A DNA stretch of 64,000 nt, taken from positions 1,248,940-1,312,939 of the forward strand of contig CAXAMN010006668.1 of assembly GCA_963970005.1 (NCBI GenBank). The letters are read 5' to 3'. Origin of the DNA: Durusdinium trenchii. Lineage: Eukaryota; Sar; Dinophyceae; Suessiales; Symbiodiniaceae. Numbering within the stretch: the stretch's first letter is position 1; each line of letters begins with the position of its first letter. The notes under the pieces were generated by a model. That model saw only the letters and a list, made by a program, of their open reading frames with translations. It searched no databases and was not told where the DNA came from. The position numbers were made by a program, and so were the translations under genes. Positions 32,501-44,139 of this stretch are shown here, piece after piece.

Positions 32501-33766
32501 CACATCACATCAAAATGCCAAGGGTCTGTGTCCACAGCATTTTGTGGCCCAATATGTGAAGTTTCAATTCAATGTCCGATTCTATACCCTCCTTTGGCAC
32601 AATGATTTCGGCCCCATCATCAATGGAGGCATCTGACTCGCCTAAAAGGTCAGCCAAGCAACCTCAACACCTGGCTGAGGATTCTCACACTTCACACTGC
32701 CAAGACTCCATCTTCTTCTGCATGGCTGCGATGACCAAAGTTCACCACCACCTTTGAATACTGATTCGATGAACCCTTCATGGATTCTCGAAGCCTGGCA
32801 GCTCTTTGAAACCTGAGTGAGCCCAACCCAAAAGAATCCCACACAGGCACACCGCATTGTATCAAGCTGAGAAACTTTGTGGGCAGCATGCCGCCTTGAT
32901 CAATGTAGACCTTAAGGAAAAAGGCGTCCAGCTTCATGTACTTCAAAGGAGTCCTTTTGTTCGCCTAAGTGTCAAAAGTCACCAGCTAGCTTGCACACCT
33001 TTCCTGATTCAACCAATGGTTTATTGCTGAGTTGCTCCCCCATAGCATCGATATCTTTTGTCTAAATGCCCAGATGAAGCAGTTTGGAATCGCTGTGGTC
33101 TGATGCCCATCAAACAGGCCATGCAGTGCCTTGAAACCTTCTTCCCGCAGAATCGCCATTGACGATTGCCAGGTGTCGTGCCACCCATGCAGAAAAGAAT
33201 CTGAGCGCAGACATCTGAAACTTCAGGCTACTCAACAGCACAAGAACTTATACTCTGAACTTGAAAGTAAGGGTCTGACAAATCTATCTTGATTGGGCTT
33301 CTCAAGCGACCAGAAAGCATCTAGGAACTCCAGCACTTCATCTAGCTGTTGCTTCTTGAAGCAGCCCTTGCCGCAGATGCAAGGTCGCCTCATCACATCA
33401 TCTACTCTTGAGCGATCTTTTCCATTGTCACAATGCCTCAGATCAATTATGGGTTTAAACATGTTTATATTATCACCATCCAAAGCTTGCTACCACCATC
33501 AGAAGCATAACCAATTGAAAACGAAGGTGCTTTCTCCTTTCCACAGGATTTGCATACATCGTTCGCAGTCTGTTGTCATAGTTTGGCCTTTTCCGTGGAG
33601 GTTCTCGAGGTTGTTTAAATGAAGAACTGGATAACGAGTGTCCTTGAAATTCTCTAAGCTTTGCCAGCGACAAAGACACCTCGCTGGAGCTAGGAGTCAC
33701 CTCTGAATTTTGGTCCCTTAAGGACGCAAAAAACTTCTTTCGCACATCGCTGGCAGTGTCTGACAT
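29537..33766 (-). CDS. Transposase-like protein (DGMDQ / DN / GHTH family)
   Basis: Exon one (33766-33558, ATG at 33766, Met-Ser-Asp-Thr-Ala-Ser-Asp) joins in phase to exon two at 33436, which codes a cysteine motif Arg-Arg-Pro-Cys-Ile-Cys-Gly-Lys-Gly-Cys-Phe. Later exons give Asp-Gly-Met-Asp-Gln near 31795, Asp-Asn with Cys-Lys-Asn-Asn near 31434-31405, and Val-Gly-His-Thr-His at about 31332-31318. This order matches, from memory, a family abundant in dinoflagellate genomes and related to DUF7869-type transposase-like proteins. Family members usually continue GHTH with an acidic stretch, whereas here Cys-Ala-Ile-Gly-Ala follows, so catalytic competence is doubtful. C-terminal exons at 30.8-30.2, 30.0-29.8 and 29.66-29.54 kb follow, with a possible stop at 29537. 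Many intron borders remain unresolved. Confidence 0.6.
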
Positions 33767-34959
33767 GGCACCACCCCCTTGATGCTCAGATGGCTGTGGG
33801 GGATCAAATAAAACGAAATGGGGATCAAACGCAACGAAATGGACATATATATATATATATATCCTGGTGGTGCGGAACTGGAATCTGTTTGAACATCTCT
33901 TCAAAAGAACAGAAGGGCTTTGACAACCTTGCTGTTTTAGTTATGCACCGTCCTTCCAACTCCAATTCTTCCCAAAGATCCAGCGATCGGTAAGACAGTA
34001 CAGCTCCAAAGCGCAGCAAGATCAACGCCACCGAGGCCCAGCGCCCGCAAATCAACGCCACCTCACCCGCACAAGCTCGGGCACAACAGCTGGCTGCGCA
34101 GGCACCACATGGCCAGACGGTGGCTGGGATAGTTGGTTGAAGGTGTTTGGGAGACTCAGAGGGAGGTTCGATGATGGGCCGTGCGGTCCATTGGAGCCGA
34201 ATTGATAGTGCTGGTGTGATGTCCACCTATACGGTGTGATGTCCATTGGCAGACTGCGGGATTCAAGTTTGCATCCAAGGCATGGCTAGAAGCCTCGGCC
34301 CCTTGTGTGTCAACAATTTTTTTCTTTTTATGTCTGCCATGCGTGGAAAAGTTGGTGCATGATATCTATGTATAGCAATGTGCATGACTGTTGATTTAAT
34401 GAAAGCCCCCGTATGGAGATGTAAAACCATCCTGGCAGGGGAGTCTAGAGGAGAGTGGCTTCCTTCTCTCATGCTCTGCCCTAGCACTGCCCAAGTACGG
34501 GGACAGAGGGTCGTGGCTTTTGGGGGCCGGGTGAAACCACACCGAAGCAAAATCAATGGAAGACTTGATACCACGTGGCCACCCTCGGGAAATGGATTGG
34601 GAACCGCGGTGAAAACGACGCTGGATGGGTTGATGTGGCCGTGTTGGCATTTGGGGCCTACAGCGAAGGTTGGTCGATCAAGATGGAACTGCAAGAGGCA
34701 AAGTGACCTCCTTGAGGAAGAAAAAGGCAATACTGTGATACCATGGCAAGATGCATTCGAACGATCTCAAGCAAAGGATTATCATGAGATCATAACCTGG
34801 CGTCACATAGTAGTATGGATGTGGATCAAAACCTGTGGTGCCATTCTCGGGGTAGCAGCTAGCCCCCTTTTCAAGGGCCTTCTTTGGGGTAGGTACCAGG
34901 GTTTGGAGCCACACCCATCTACGAAGCGGGCTTTCCGGCAGGCATTGCCTGACTCACCC
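33767..34959. promoter_or_regulatory. Divergent intergenic region (strand switch)
   Basis: Separates the - strand transposase-like gene (start 33766) from the + strand GFA gene. It holds a (TA)n tract at 33845-33862, a proline/glutamine-coding-like stretch on the - strand, and a short direct repeat of GGTGTGATGTCCA (34214-34245). The open frame feeding into the GFA gene begins at 34378. Promoter function is inferred only from position. Confidence 0.4.
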
Positions 34960-35961
34960 ATGGAAGCCCTGGTCCGAGACCTCCTAGCAGCCAACCCAAC
35001 TGTTTCAGAGGAGCAGATCCGGCAGTTTCTGCAGCAACGCTTCCGCGAGTATGACACCAGTTTTCGATCACCATTGACCGAAACGACAGAGAGCGGTTGG
35101 GAGGGACGGAGCGGCTCGCTGCCGGTGGCGGCTCGCTGCCATTGTGGGAGATGTAAGATTCAATTTCAGGTTGCCAGAGGAGAGAAGCCCATCAGATGCC
35201 ACTGCCCCAGTTGCAGACATTTCCATTCCAGTTCCTTCGCGGCATATCTTTCGGTGGAGTCACCCGACTGGCGTGCTGCTGGTCTTCAGGTCCACCCAGA
35301 CTCCTGCAAGGTTTTGGGGCAGGTGAAGCGATTCATGTGTGGCCATTGCTATACCAAGTTGGGCACAGAAGCGATCGATTCGGGCCGCTCTTACTGTTGC
35401 TTGGGGTCTGTAGATGATGAATCCATCCCAGATAGCCTAGCCTTAGAATGGCAAAGCTCCTTTGAAGACTGGCACCAGACCTCTGCAGTCCGCTGGTGGC
35501 ATGCGCAGCCTTCAGCGCTTTGTGGAGTGTCCCGGCGCACTGGCCTTGTGAAGGGCGCCTGTGCCTGTGGGAGCTGTAGCTTTGAAGCCTTGCTGCTGCC
35601 TGGGGAGTTGCAGCACTGCTACTGCAAGTTGTGTCGACGCCTCTCAGGCTCCGTCGCTCAAACCTGGGTCCCGGCCTCCTTGGAGCGCTTCACCTGGCGA
35701 AGCTCCGAGCCCTCCACGTTGGCCTTACTGCGCACCACGGGTCACGGGCAGCGGCACTTCTGCCGGAGCTGTGGAAGCTGCTTGACCATCGTCTACGACT
35801 CGCAGCCGGACTGCATTTGGCCGGCCGCAGGGACCTTGGAAGACACGCAGGTGGTGGATCAAGCGATGTGGTATCGAGTGATTCACATTTGTTGCTCGAT
35901 GATGCAAAGGTGGTACAAGCTGCCTGATGATCAGCTACCTCGACTGAAATATGCTGGGTAG
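34960..35961 (+). CDS. Protein with two tandem GFA/CENP-V zinc-binding domains
   Basis: An unspliced frame of 333 residues from ATG 34960; the same frame is open back to ATG 34378, but the extra 194 residues look non-conserved. A helical N-terminus (Met-Glu-Ala-Leu-Val-Arg-Asp-Leu) precedes GFA domain one (about residues 54-165: Cys-His-Cys-Gly-Arg-Cys, Cys-His-Cys-Pro-Ser-Cys, Cys-Gly-His-Cys). GFA domain two (about residues 199-325) has Cys-Ala-Cys-Gly-Ser-Cys, Cys-Tyr-Cys-Lys-Leu-Cys-Arg-Arg, Cys-Arg-Ser-Cys-Gly and ends with Ala-Ala-Gly-Thr-Leu-Glu-Asp and the typical Trp-Tyr-Lys-Leu-Pro-Asp-Asp tail. The cysteine clusters expected for zinc binding are present in both copies. The family includes Paracoccus Gfa, proposed to aid the glutathione-formaldehyde reaction, but most members are uncharacterised, so substrate is unknown. 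The lack of introns suggests bacterial transfer or retroposition. Confidence 0.85.
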   Translation: MEALVRDLLAANPTVSEEQIRQFLQQRFREYDTSFRSPLTETTESGWEGRSGSLPVAARCHCGRCKIQFQVARGEKPIRCHCPSCRHFHSSSFAAYLSVESPDWRAAGLQVHPDSCKVLGQVKRFMCGHCYTKLGTEAIDSGRSYCCLGSVDDESIPDSLALEWQSSFEDWHQTSAVRWWHAQPSALCGVSRRTGLVKGACACGSCSFEALLLPGELQHCYCKLCRRLSGSVAQTWVPASLERFTWRSSEPSTLALLRTTGHGQRHFCRSCGSCLTIVYDSQPDCIWPAAGTLEDTQVVDQAMWYRVIHICCSMMQRWYKLPDDQLPRLKYAG

Positions 35962-38310
35962 GCATGAAGTATCAGGAAAGGCTGAGATCCACCTTTGAGA
36001 CTTGCGCCTTTACTTCAGTGGACAAAAAGTGCCCTCCTGTGCTTCCAAGTTGTAGACAGAGCAGGTCAACTGCAGAACTGTTTCAACCAGGTGGGCGAAC
36101 TTCGTCAAGCTTTGCCGCCGACCTGAAGAGCAGGGCGGCTACCCGGTTCGCCACTGGTTCGCCCTCGTTGATCCACGGAGGAGATTCCACAATCCTTGGG
36201 TTAGCAGCTAGGGCGCCGCATTGCTTTGGTTTGAACGAATGGTTTGTGGGAGTTTCAGTCGTGGTTTTCATGGTCCATTTGATTGGTGCCCACACCGGCC
36301 CACCCAAACCATGCGAACACATCCTAGCGAAGGACGAATCGGACAATTGGATACATTTGGTTTCGGTGAAGTGTAGACAGTTTCTTCCTCTTTCTTCCAG
36401 GATCTTTGTGTGCTTTGTCACTTATCCCACCCTGTTTATGGCCGCCTCGAATCATCTGCTTGGACCAAACGCCAGGCTGCTGTGGACTTTCGCAGTGCGC
36501 GGGCTCCGAGGGTTGGGACGCATCGAACCGGATCAACCGGCTCCAAGGACCTAAACATCCAAAACGACCCGAACAAAACAGAGGTTCCATGCTGAAAAAT
36601 CGGAACATAGCCAAGCTTTGTTTCACTTCCGCCAGTTCCTTAGGTGTACCTGTCGACATGATACCCATCCTCGCCCCCAAAGATGAGACATGCCAAAGTC
36701 GATGACCACCAGAGATGCACCATGCCATAGCCTTGTACATAGGGGGACATTCTGAGGTAGGGTTTTGTTTTTCAACAGCTTGGCCATTGATGGATGGGAG
36801 TGTCCTCTTTCTAGACAAAAGTCGAGCAATAGTTCAAACAGTTCTGTGGAGGGTGCCCTCTTGCCTGAGTCTGAGACATACCCATGAGATCCCATACAAG
36901 GACATGAAACGGACTCCTATAGAGACCTAGAAAGACCTTAGCAAGACCTGCTGGTTTGGGAATGGGGAACTCTTCGATCTCAGAGCAAATATACGTTTGT
37001 GGACGGCTAAGGGATGATCCTACCCTCATGCTGGTGTGATTCCTGAATTCTTCCATTTTCCGAACATGCACAATGATACCTAATCAGACGTCAGAAGGTT
37101 ATTTGTTCGTCCGACATGAATGCCTCGTTTCGGGGACCAAAAAACCATGTAAAACCCGCTCCTTCTCCGCAGTGCTGCTCAGTGCCACTTCCCCGACGCT
37201 TCGGGCCACTCCACGCTTGTCCTCCTCCCGTGCCACTTCGGGTCTGTCCGAGGTGGACTCCTTGAAGATCGCACGCTTGTCGGTGCTCTTGAAGAAGTAC
37301 ATGAAGCTGAAAGGCCGAGAGTCTCACTGGGCGGAGCTCGCCAGCGGTTTCTTTGCGGAGCGGTTTCGGGTTGGCCCAGCGTCGAACGGCAAAGATCTTC
37401 CAGTTGAGCATCTAGTAGAGGCCTGATCACGCTTGTACAATTGTTGTCACTTACCTGGTGGCAAGGTCCAACGTACATTGGGCAGATGATGGCAGATGTA
37501 CATATATATATATAATTAGCTATAATATTATATATAATTAGCTATAATATTATATATATTATATATGTATATTGATGTAATTAATCTCTTCTGAAGAGCT
37601 TGAGGTATGTTGATGGACGATTTGGTTGTGGCTTTTGCTGTACATCCATACCAGTAGATCAAGGTTCATGGTTTGTAAGCTCTTTAGGTTGCCATGTCAT
37701 AACAAGGTGCGACCTAGAGCCCGAGATGACATTGGTCAGATTCCTTGCATGACAACTGAGTGTTGAATGATCTAGCCAGTGGACCTTCTTCAGCCTTTGT
37801 TCATTTCCCATCTCCATGTTAATGTGGCGGCTGTGGCTGTGTGCCACCTGTGCCACCTTTGCTGCGCCGCGGCCATGGTCGAGCACAGTGATGCCTTGCG
37901 GAACCCGCCTGCGGGCTGCCCCGCCGGAAATCCAGGCGCTAAAGCGGCCGATTTGGACAACTGGAAGTGGTTGAGATGCAGGTCTAGAGTCGCCATTGAG
38001 TTGCTTTTTGTTGGGGGCATGGATCTTAGGTGGTTCATCTGGTTTTGGTACTGCATGATCATCCACTTCAAAGGCTTCTCTTGAGGAACGCACTGAGCCT
38101 CGAAGTTTGATGCGACAAATATTGATTTGTGGCTTCAATAATCGTTTGGAAGGACAGTCGATATATCATATTTGGCATGTCAAGTGGGGATTCATGTCAT
38201 GATTCATGAACTGAGTGCCAGTGCCATTGACTTCTCAATTGACTTTGACTTCTCAACAAGAATAGGCGGCCCAAACTTCGTCGGTCTCGTTCTTGGGTGA
38301 CTCCTTGCAG
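35962..38310. other. No supported gene; AT-rich duplicated tract
   Basis: At 37499-37572 a tract of TA steps contains a roughly 24-bp tandem duplication (ATAATTAGCTATAATATTAT). Several open frames at 36.4-36.6 and 37.1-37.4 kb exist on both strands without convincing splice borders. Confidence 0.5.
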
Positions 38311-40004
38311 GTTCCAGAGGAGGGTGCTTCTTCGAAGCGAGCGTACTTCCGGCAGCTCTTTGACCAGAGCTGGGATAGCTTTTGCTCTGCCACTGAGATG
38401 ATGAATGGGTGAAGTGGTGGTGGGACCTGTTGCTGTTTCCAGCATTCGGGTGGAAGACATGGGTACGAACGCCTTCGAAGTCTCAGTCCTAGTCTCATTG
38501 ATTCGCTTCACCCCTCCAACTCCAACTGCCCTTAGCTGGTGTTTTCTCCCCAGACTCCGCGCCCGAGGAGCTCGACCAGGACTGCGTGGTCCTGGCGTCC
38601 CCGGCGCCCGGCGTGGTGGGTGCGGTGCTGCGCTCGGCTGGGCTGCTGGGCTGCGGCCTGACGTGCGTGGTGGTGCTCGGGGGCATGGGCATGGCGCGGC
38701 GGAACAAGGAGCGGGTCAGCCATCATGGTACTTCCACTTACAAGAACTTTAGGGAGGATGATTACTCAAAACCTTTGTGACTATTCCTTTGGATGTAGGC
38801 CTCCCTAGAAATCCCACAGGAGATCCGCATCTCGCAGCTACAACGGCGGCCAGACTGGGGTGTGTCCCTGGTGGTTGCGCCTTTGCAGGTTGGATGGCTT
38901 TGTTCGATTGAAGCAGCCGACGGCAGCGGAGTAGACGCGACGGCAGCCGACGGCTCGGACAGCAAGTGATTTTTGTTGAGCAGATTTGCCAACAAGTCTG
39001 TGCTCCAAGAGAGCAGGGTGGTTGATTTGTTCACCTCACTTTTGACCACATCGTGGAACGAACAGAGGAAATCCGAGGGGCACCCACCCGAAGCGATCGA
39101 GAAAATGCCTTCGACCGACATGGTGGGAAAACCTCCTGGGCCCTCAGGTTGTGACCTCCCAATCGAACGTGAGGTGTTCATGGAAGGCTAGCGCTGGGCA
39201 CAACCCAAGCTCGGATACCCAGAATACCAAGAAACGTGTGTTCATAGAGAACCCTCCAACAGAAACTCTTTTTTGCACCCTTCCTTGAGCGAAACTTGAG
39301 ATATAGACACATAGACAGACTACACCATATATTTATTCAGCCCTATAGTGTAGTGTATTGTGTTCTTATTCCTGAACAGAATGTGGCAGACCACCGCAAG
39401 TTTCGTTTCAGACCTTCGTGTCAATCGGAGGCAACAAAGAAACACCCACCGGTGCAGCCATCGATTTTCCGCAGCGACTTCTGGAAACGTCACCAGACAC
39501 CAGGTCTGCAGACCTGACCCGTGCGGTCCCACAGGTGACACTTCCCGACTTCCTGGTGACCTTGCAGCATCACGGCTACCACCTCCTTCAGCTGGACCGT
39601 CCTCCTTGGCGCCTCGACCACCTCACGTCCTCGACCACCTCGCCGACGGCGCTGGTGGCGTCCAACGCGCCGCCGGACGCGCCGTGTCCGCTGGGTCAGG
39701 TGCCCCTGCCACAGCGGGTGTCGATGGCACTCTATGAACGGCGGCGGCAGCTGTGTGGCAAAAGCATGTGGCAAAAGCATGGGGCTGGGACCGGGTGGGA
39801 TGTAGAAGGTTGGGATAGTGACATCATGTTGTTTTCCATGGATAGTGGCTCTTTTTGTACGAGAAGTAGGATTCACAATTAACATCCAAGAATATTCAGG
39901 ATGAGTTGACTGACTGGATTTCTTGATTTGCTTAATCTTTTTGGCTAACAGAGGTTCAGGTCAGGTATGTCGGAGTTGTGGACCCTGCGTGCATGAATTC
40001 CCTG
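38311..40004 (+). CDS. Multi-exon gene of unknown function
   Basis: Exons 38311-38408, 38554-38714, 38799-38888, 39535 to about 39700 and 39954-40004, each with AG acceptor and GT donor. The last four join in phase 0. Readings include Arg-Ala-Tyr-Phe-Arg-Gln-Leu-Phe-Asp-Gln-Ser-Trp, a hydrophobic segment (Gly-Cys-Gly-Leu-Thr-Cys-Val-Val-Val-Leu-Gly-Gly-Met-Gly), Gln-Arg-Arg-Pro-Asp-Trp-Gly-Val-Ser-Leu, Leu-Pro-Asp-Phe-Leu-Val-Thr-Leu-Gln-His-His-Gly-Tyr and Val-Arg-Tyr-Val-Gly-Val-Val-Asp-Pro. The first two exons do not share phase directly, so an exon between them is probably missing. The gene may continue downstream (candidate exon near 40316-40430). No domain is recognised. Confidence 0.5.
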
Positions 40005-43000
40005 GTGAGCTGCACAAACCAGCTGCTTCATGAAGCAATAGACCGTGGAATAGATCCTCTGCTGATTCCAATATGGGCCAGTATGGCTGTTACCCACGCA
40101 AGTGTCTAATTGTCTTTCAACCACTGACCACCCAAAACCTGTCAGCTCTACCTCTCAGGAACTCCCTGTGCTTGCCTTGAGTGACAACAAGGGGGGTGGA
40201 GGGAGGCTGCCCTGGACTGCCTGATCCATTGATGGGCCATTGAGACTGCCCGATCCATCATTCCACCGTCCCCGCCACATCCATCTCCCTGCTCTGCGCG
40301 GCGCAGGCGGTGCTCCAGCGTTGGAATTCAATGAGCTGCGGGAGGCCGCGGCAAAATTCATATTTTGTCCGTTCCGTGGGGGAAGCCTGGCCACCTGGCT
40401 GGTGGAGGCCTGGAGGACGATTGCACTTTCCCGTGTTTTTGGAGCTGTGTTCATCTCTTCTTGGAGTGATGAATCAAGCAACAGCATTAGTTTGGCCTGA
40501 TGTTTGTTGATGTTGATGTTGATGATGATGATGATGATGAGGAGGAGGAGAAGGAGGAGAATGATGAGGATGAGGATGAGGAGGATGAGGAATGGAGGAG
40601 GGGTTTGTATTTGTGGCGACAGGTTTGTTAGTTGGGCCTGCCAATTTCTTTGTTGTGAGTGCTGTGGTAGTTGGTGCGCGTTGTCAGCTCACATTCCAGG
40701 ACTTATTGATCCATTTGAAGAGTCATCCGTCCCGCCTCAGGTGATCAGTTTTTGAGAACCACCCAACAGACCAGATCTAGAGTTCCTCAACAGCGGAATG
40801 CTTTGGGGTTTGCATCCAATTTAGGTTCTTGGCCATCGATGAACAAGTTATTGAAGGGATTATGGTCATGGGTGGAAAAGATATCACGCCAGCTTCGATG
40901 GGCGGAGAAGCATCATCCAGGATGGTAGGTGAACACCCACGCACCACCTGAAACGGCTGGCAGCTAGCAAAGCCCACCAGGTCACCCAGGTGCGCCAAAC
41001 GGGACCCCAAACGCGCCCCCCTACGCCGCCAGCGGTGGCTTCTCACCTCTGTTGACGCGTTGACTGCTTCAGCTTCCGATGAGAGGCCTGTGGTGAGGAG
41101 CAGAGCTTTCTGAGTCTGGTGGAGGGGAGATTGGAGGCCGTCCGATTCGTCGATGGGTTCTGGTCCCCTCCCCTTCCCCGACTTGGCGCCAGCGAAGGTG
41201 GGAAGAACCCACATAAATGCCATCCTCGGCGGATTACGGTATTTTTGGAAGGATCGGTACGGAGTCTCATGGGGTCTGTGACGAGTCTTTGTGACGAGTC
41301 TTAGTTTCCTTGCAGTTTCACTGTGATTGGAACATGCTTGTCATTGGCCTACTTGGGAACAGACACATGGGAATGCACCCCACCTCATCCCACCTCCAGC
41401 TGGGGCGCGCCTTCGGAGACTGTGACAGGGCTAAGTCCAGGGGTAAAACAGTTCTGCTGGTGGCTGGCAGTGACTGCTCCAGCGTGATCCCTGATGACAA
41501 GTCCAACCGTACAAACGTTATAAGCGGGCACACACACACATCCACCGCCACGATGACGTTCGTGGCCACGCGGTCGGTCGTCCACCCCTCGCCACATCGT
41601 CAAGGGTTGGCTGAAAAGACCATCCATAGATGATCTCATTTCCATCATGAATTCTTTTTTGTGTTGGATTTGTCACCGGCTTTGATCTGATTTGATATGT
41701 TTTCTTAATCATCGTTGAAATAGAGTTGCTTGGTCTTATGGTCAGCTACACTTAGAATGACCCGCTGGTCTAATTGTGTGGTTCATTCTTTTGCGGCTCG
41801 CCGGGTAACTCTGGGTCAAGGAAGCATTCTGTGCAAGATGTGTGAACGAACATATTCCATCACATCTATTTGACCAGAGCTTGCCCACTTCTTCGGCCCG
41901 ATCATGGCGGATTCGTCCGACGAGTCGGACCGGGATGCTCCGGAAGACCCCCTCCCCGCTTTTCTGGCCAGATCTGGCCAGGGACCACCTGGGACGATTG
42001 ACGATTGACTCTGACGATTCGACAGATCCACAATCAGCATTCCCGTCAGGTGGCTGACACCGAGGAGCGTTTCAAAAACGACGACGTCACAAGACGTGTC
42101 TCCGACTTGCTGAGAAGTCGACGAGACACGACGAGACGTAAGTCGATGGAACGTCTTCAGCCTTGGCAACTTAGACTTTTAGCGGGATTTTCGGGGGAAT
42201 TTGGGCCGGGTTGCCAGATTTCACTTCCAGATCTGGTTTGTTCGTCCAACGATTTACAACGACTTTCGCTATCTTTCAATATCATCAACTTACCTGACAT
42301 GTCAACCGACGACCAGTCCTGGCCTGACAAGGCCTGCAAGATGTAGGTGTTGCTCATACCGGCCTGCGCCGGTCTGTAGAAGGATTCCAACAGGTCTTCT
42401 CAAAGTCTACCCCACATGTTTGGCCCATAAGAGAGCGACATGCAACAACCAGGGCACTCTGGAGGGGTCGCCAGTCCTTCGTTTTTTCCGGCCAGGAGTC
42501 CATGCCTGCGAGCTCCGGAAGCTCTGCGAAGCAGAGCTTTACAGATTGGATGACCGGTGGCTTCAGGAGATGGCTTGAGATTTCTCAAGATTCATGATGG
42601 CTTTTTTTTGCAAACAGGTTTCGAGGGAAGTCAGAAATCACCAGTCTGATCCAGTCTGTCTTCGGAACAACGTGTCTTTGTTCCCCCACACACCGCCAGC
42701 CAGCCATCCCTTTTTGCCCTGGTTCGACCACTCGCCTCCGACCGGTGCCTTCGGAGGGGCGGGGACCGTCCGTCCGTCGTATCGGAGGATCCATCGGGAG
42801 GCAGCGACCAATGCACCCTGGAGCTGTCAAGTGGATGCGCCTTGGAGTGATGCTGCGCCGAACGGGTGATCCGCCGCCGTTCACGGGCCGTTCGCCGAAA
42901 GCATAGCAAAACCCGTCGACGTGGTCGATCGACGTGGGCCAAGACAAGCCGAACGGGCCAATGAAAGCAAAGGGTCTATTGAAGGGGAAGGCGCGTGGAA

Positions 43001-43070
43001 GAAAAAGCAAGTCGACGTGTAAGTGATAGTTCAGATGTGAGGTCACAAGTGATCCCTGTTTTCCACCGAG
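40005..43070. other. Introns or spacer with a TGA/GAG simple repeat
   Basis: A GC-rich patch at 40300-40430 reads Leu-Glu-Phe-Asn-Glu-Leu-Arg-Glu-Ala-Ala-Ala-Lys-Phe and may be an exon. A (TGATGT)n to (GAGGATGAG)n tract fills 40503-40600. At 42740-42906 the + strand reads an Arg/Pro-rich segment containing Met-His-Pro-Gly-Ala-Val-Lys-Trp-Met-Arg to TAG at 42904, a weak terminal-exon candidate. Confidence 0.4.
40503..40600. repeat. Trinucleotide-rich simple repeat (TGA/GAG)
   Basis: Starts as TTGATGTTGATG, becomes (GATGAT)n, then GAGGAGGAGAAGGAG and GATGAGGATGAG. It gives long artificial Met/Arg or Asp/Glu frames. Confidence 0.9.
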
Positions 43071-43207
43071 ATCGAGAATCGACGGATGCTCGGGTTTGAG
43101 GTGCTTCTGCAATGGCAGGGCGAGCGGCCCTTAGACGAAGCGCTCTTGCATCAAGCTTTGGCCTGCGTGATGCAGCAGCAGCCAATGCTGTGCCTTGGTG
43201 TCGCCAG
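43071..43207 (+). CDS. Exon resembling the N-terminus of an acyltransferase/condensation-type protein
   Basis: Bounded by CCACCGAG and a GTTAGC donor. It reads Leu-Gly-Phe-Glu-Val-Leu-Leu-Gln-Trp, then a helix Leu-Asp-Glu-Ala-Leu-Leu-His-Gln-Ala-Leu and Gln-Gln-Pro-Met-Leu-Cys-Leu-Gly-Val. This strand-helix-'HPxLRxRV' layout is the usual opening of condensation and wax-ester-synthase-like folds. It may belong with the HxxxDG exons at 51-52 kb, but the 7.7 kb between makes that a guess. Confidence 0.42.
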
Positions 43208-44139
43208 GTTAGCAGGTTTCTGGGTAGATGGTAGAGGCGGTTGGTCTTGTTCCATTGAAGCTATTCTTGACAACCAACTATCAAACCTTCGATAGGAAAC
43301 TCTGAATTCTTTCTTCAGAAAGTCCCATGGTTCATCAAGGTCCTTGCAGACAAACAGGCATTTGGGCGGCCCTGCTCACTGGGCGAGGGGCTTTCTTCGC
43401 GAGGATTGTCAGACTTGCTGTAGTCCCCTAAATCAATCGGGACAATTCGGGACACTCACCAACGCACTTTAAAGTACCAGTGTTTGGTCTAAAGGCCAAG
43501 TGTATACTGTATATCTGTCACTTCGCCCCCTTCAAACTCAAACAACACGAACACGCGCCGCCTGAGGGCGCGGCACTTGTTTTTTGACTTCGTCTTTTTC
43601 CCGAATGCGTAGCGAAGGGTTCTCGTTTAACTCTTTGGGGGTCTGGGGGTAGAGCCTTGTTCGCGACCCGTTGTTTCTGTGTTCGCAACCGTCCGCAACC
43701 GTCCGCAACCGTTACCGTTCGCGGTAGAGCGCTAAGGCGCTGCCATTGGGGGAAGCTTTTACATGTGACTATTCATGGATGTGTCACGTGTTAGGTTGCG
43801 CCGCTATTCCATTGTGATTTGCATGAAAATGAGATGTCGCGCAAGAAACGTGATGCGTTTCGCTGCACAGGCGCAGCGCTTTGTGAGATCTGCAGATTGC
43901 TGCGCAGTTCCATTGGGATTAGCGTTTGGAGAGTCGTGTTTTTGGGGTGTTGGATGTGGCCGTGCCATTGGGATTTGCGTTTCAGGGCGTGGCATCGAAG
44001 CTCTGTTTTCGTGACAAGTCTCAGCTGAAATGCCGATTTTGGTGGATGGGAGTGTGCTCAGAACGGGTCGAAATCATTCCAAACGTGTGGTGTGGTGCAA
44101 ATTTTGTTGAAGCTCGCATGAGATGATATTGTCACTTTT
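43208..44139. repeat. Decayed part of a 52-53 bp repeat field
   Basis: A short CGCAACCGTC tandem sits at 43681-43724. From about 43800 the words CATTGGGATT and GCGCAGCGCTTTGTG recur at irregular multiples of about 50 bp, resembling the better-preserved array that follows. A candidate exon reading near 43320-43430 was not convincing. Confidence 0.45.

Noticed and set aside
34378-34959. N-terminal extension of the GFA protein
   Set aside because: Same frame and open, but the residues look random and precede a better start at 34960; kept only as an alternative.
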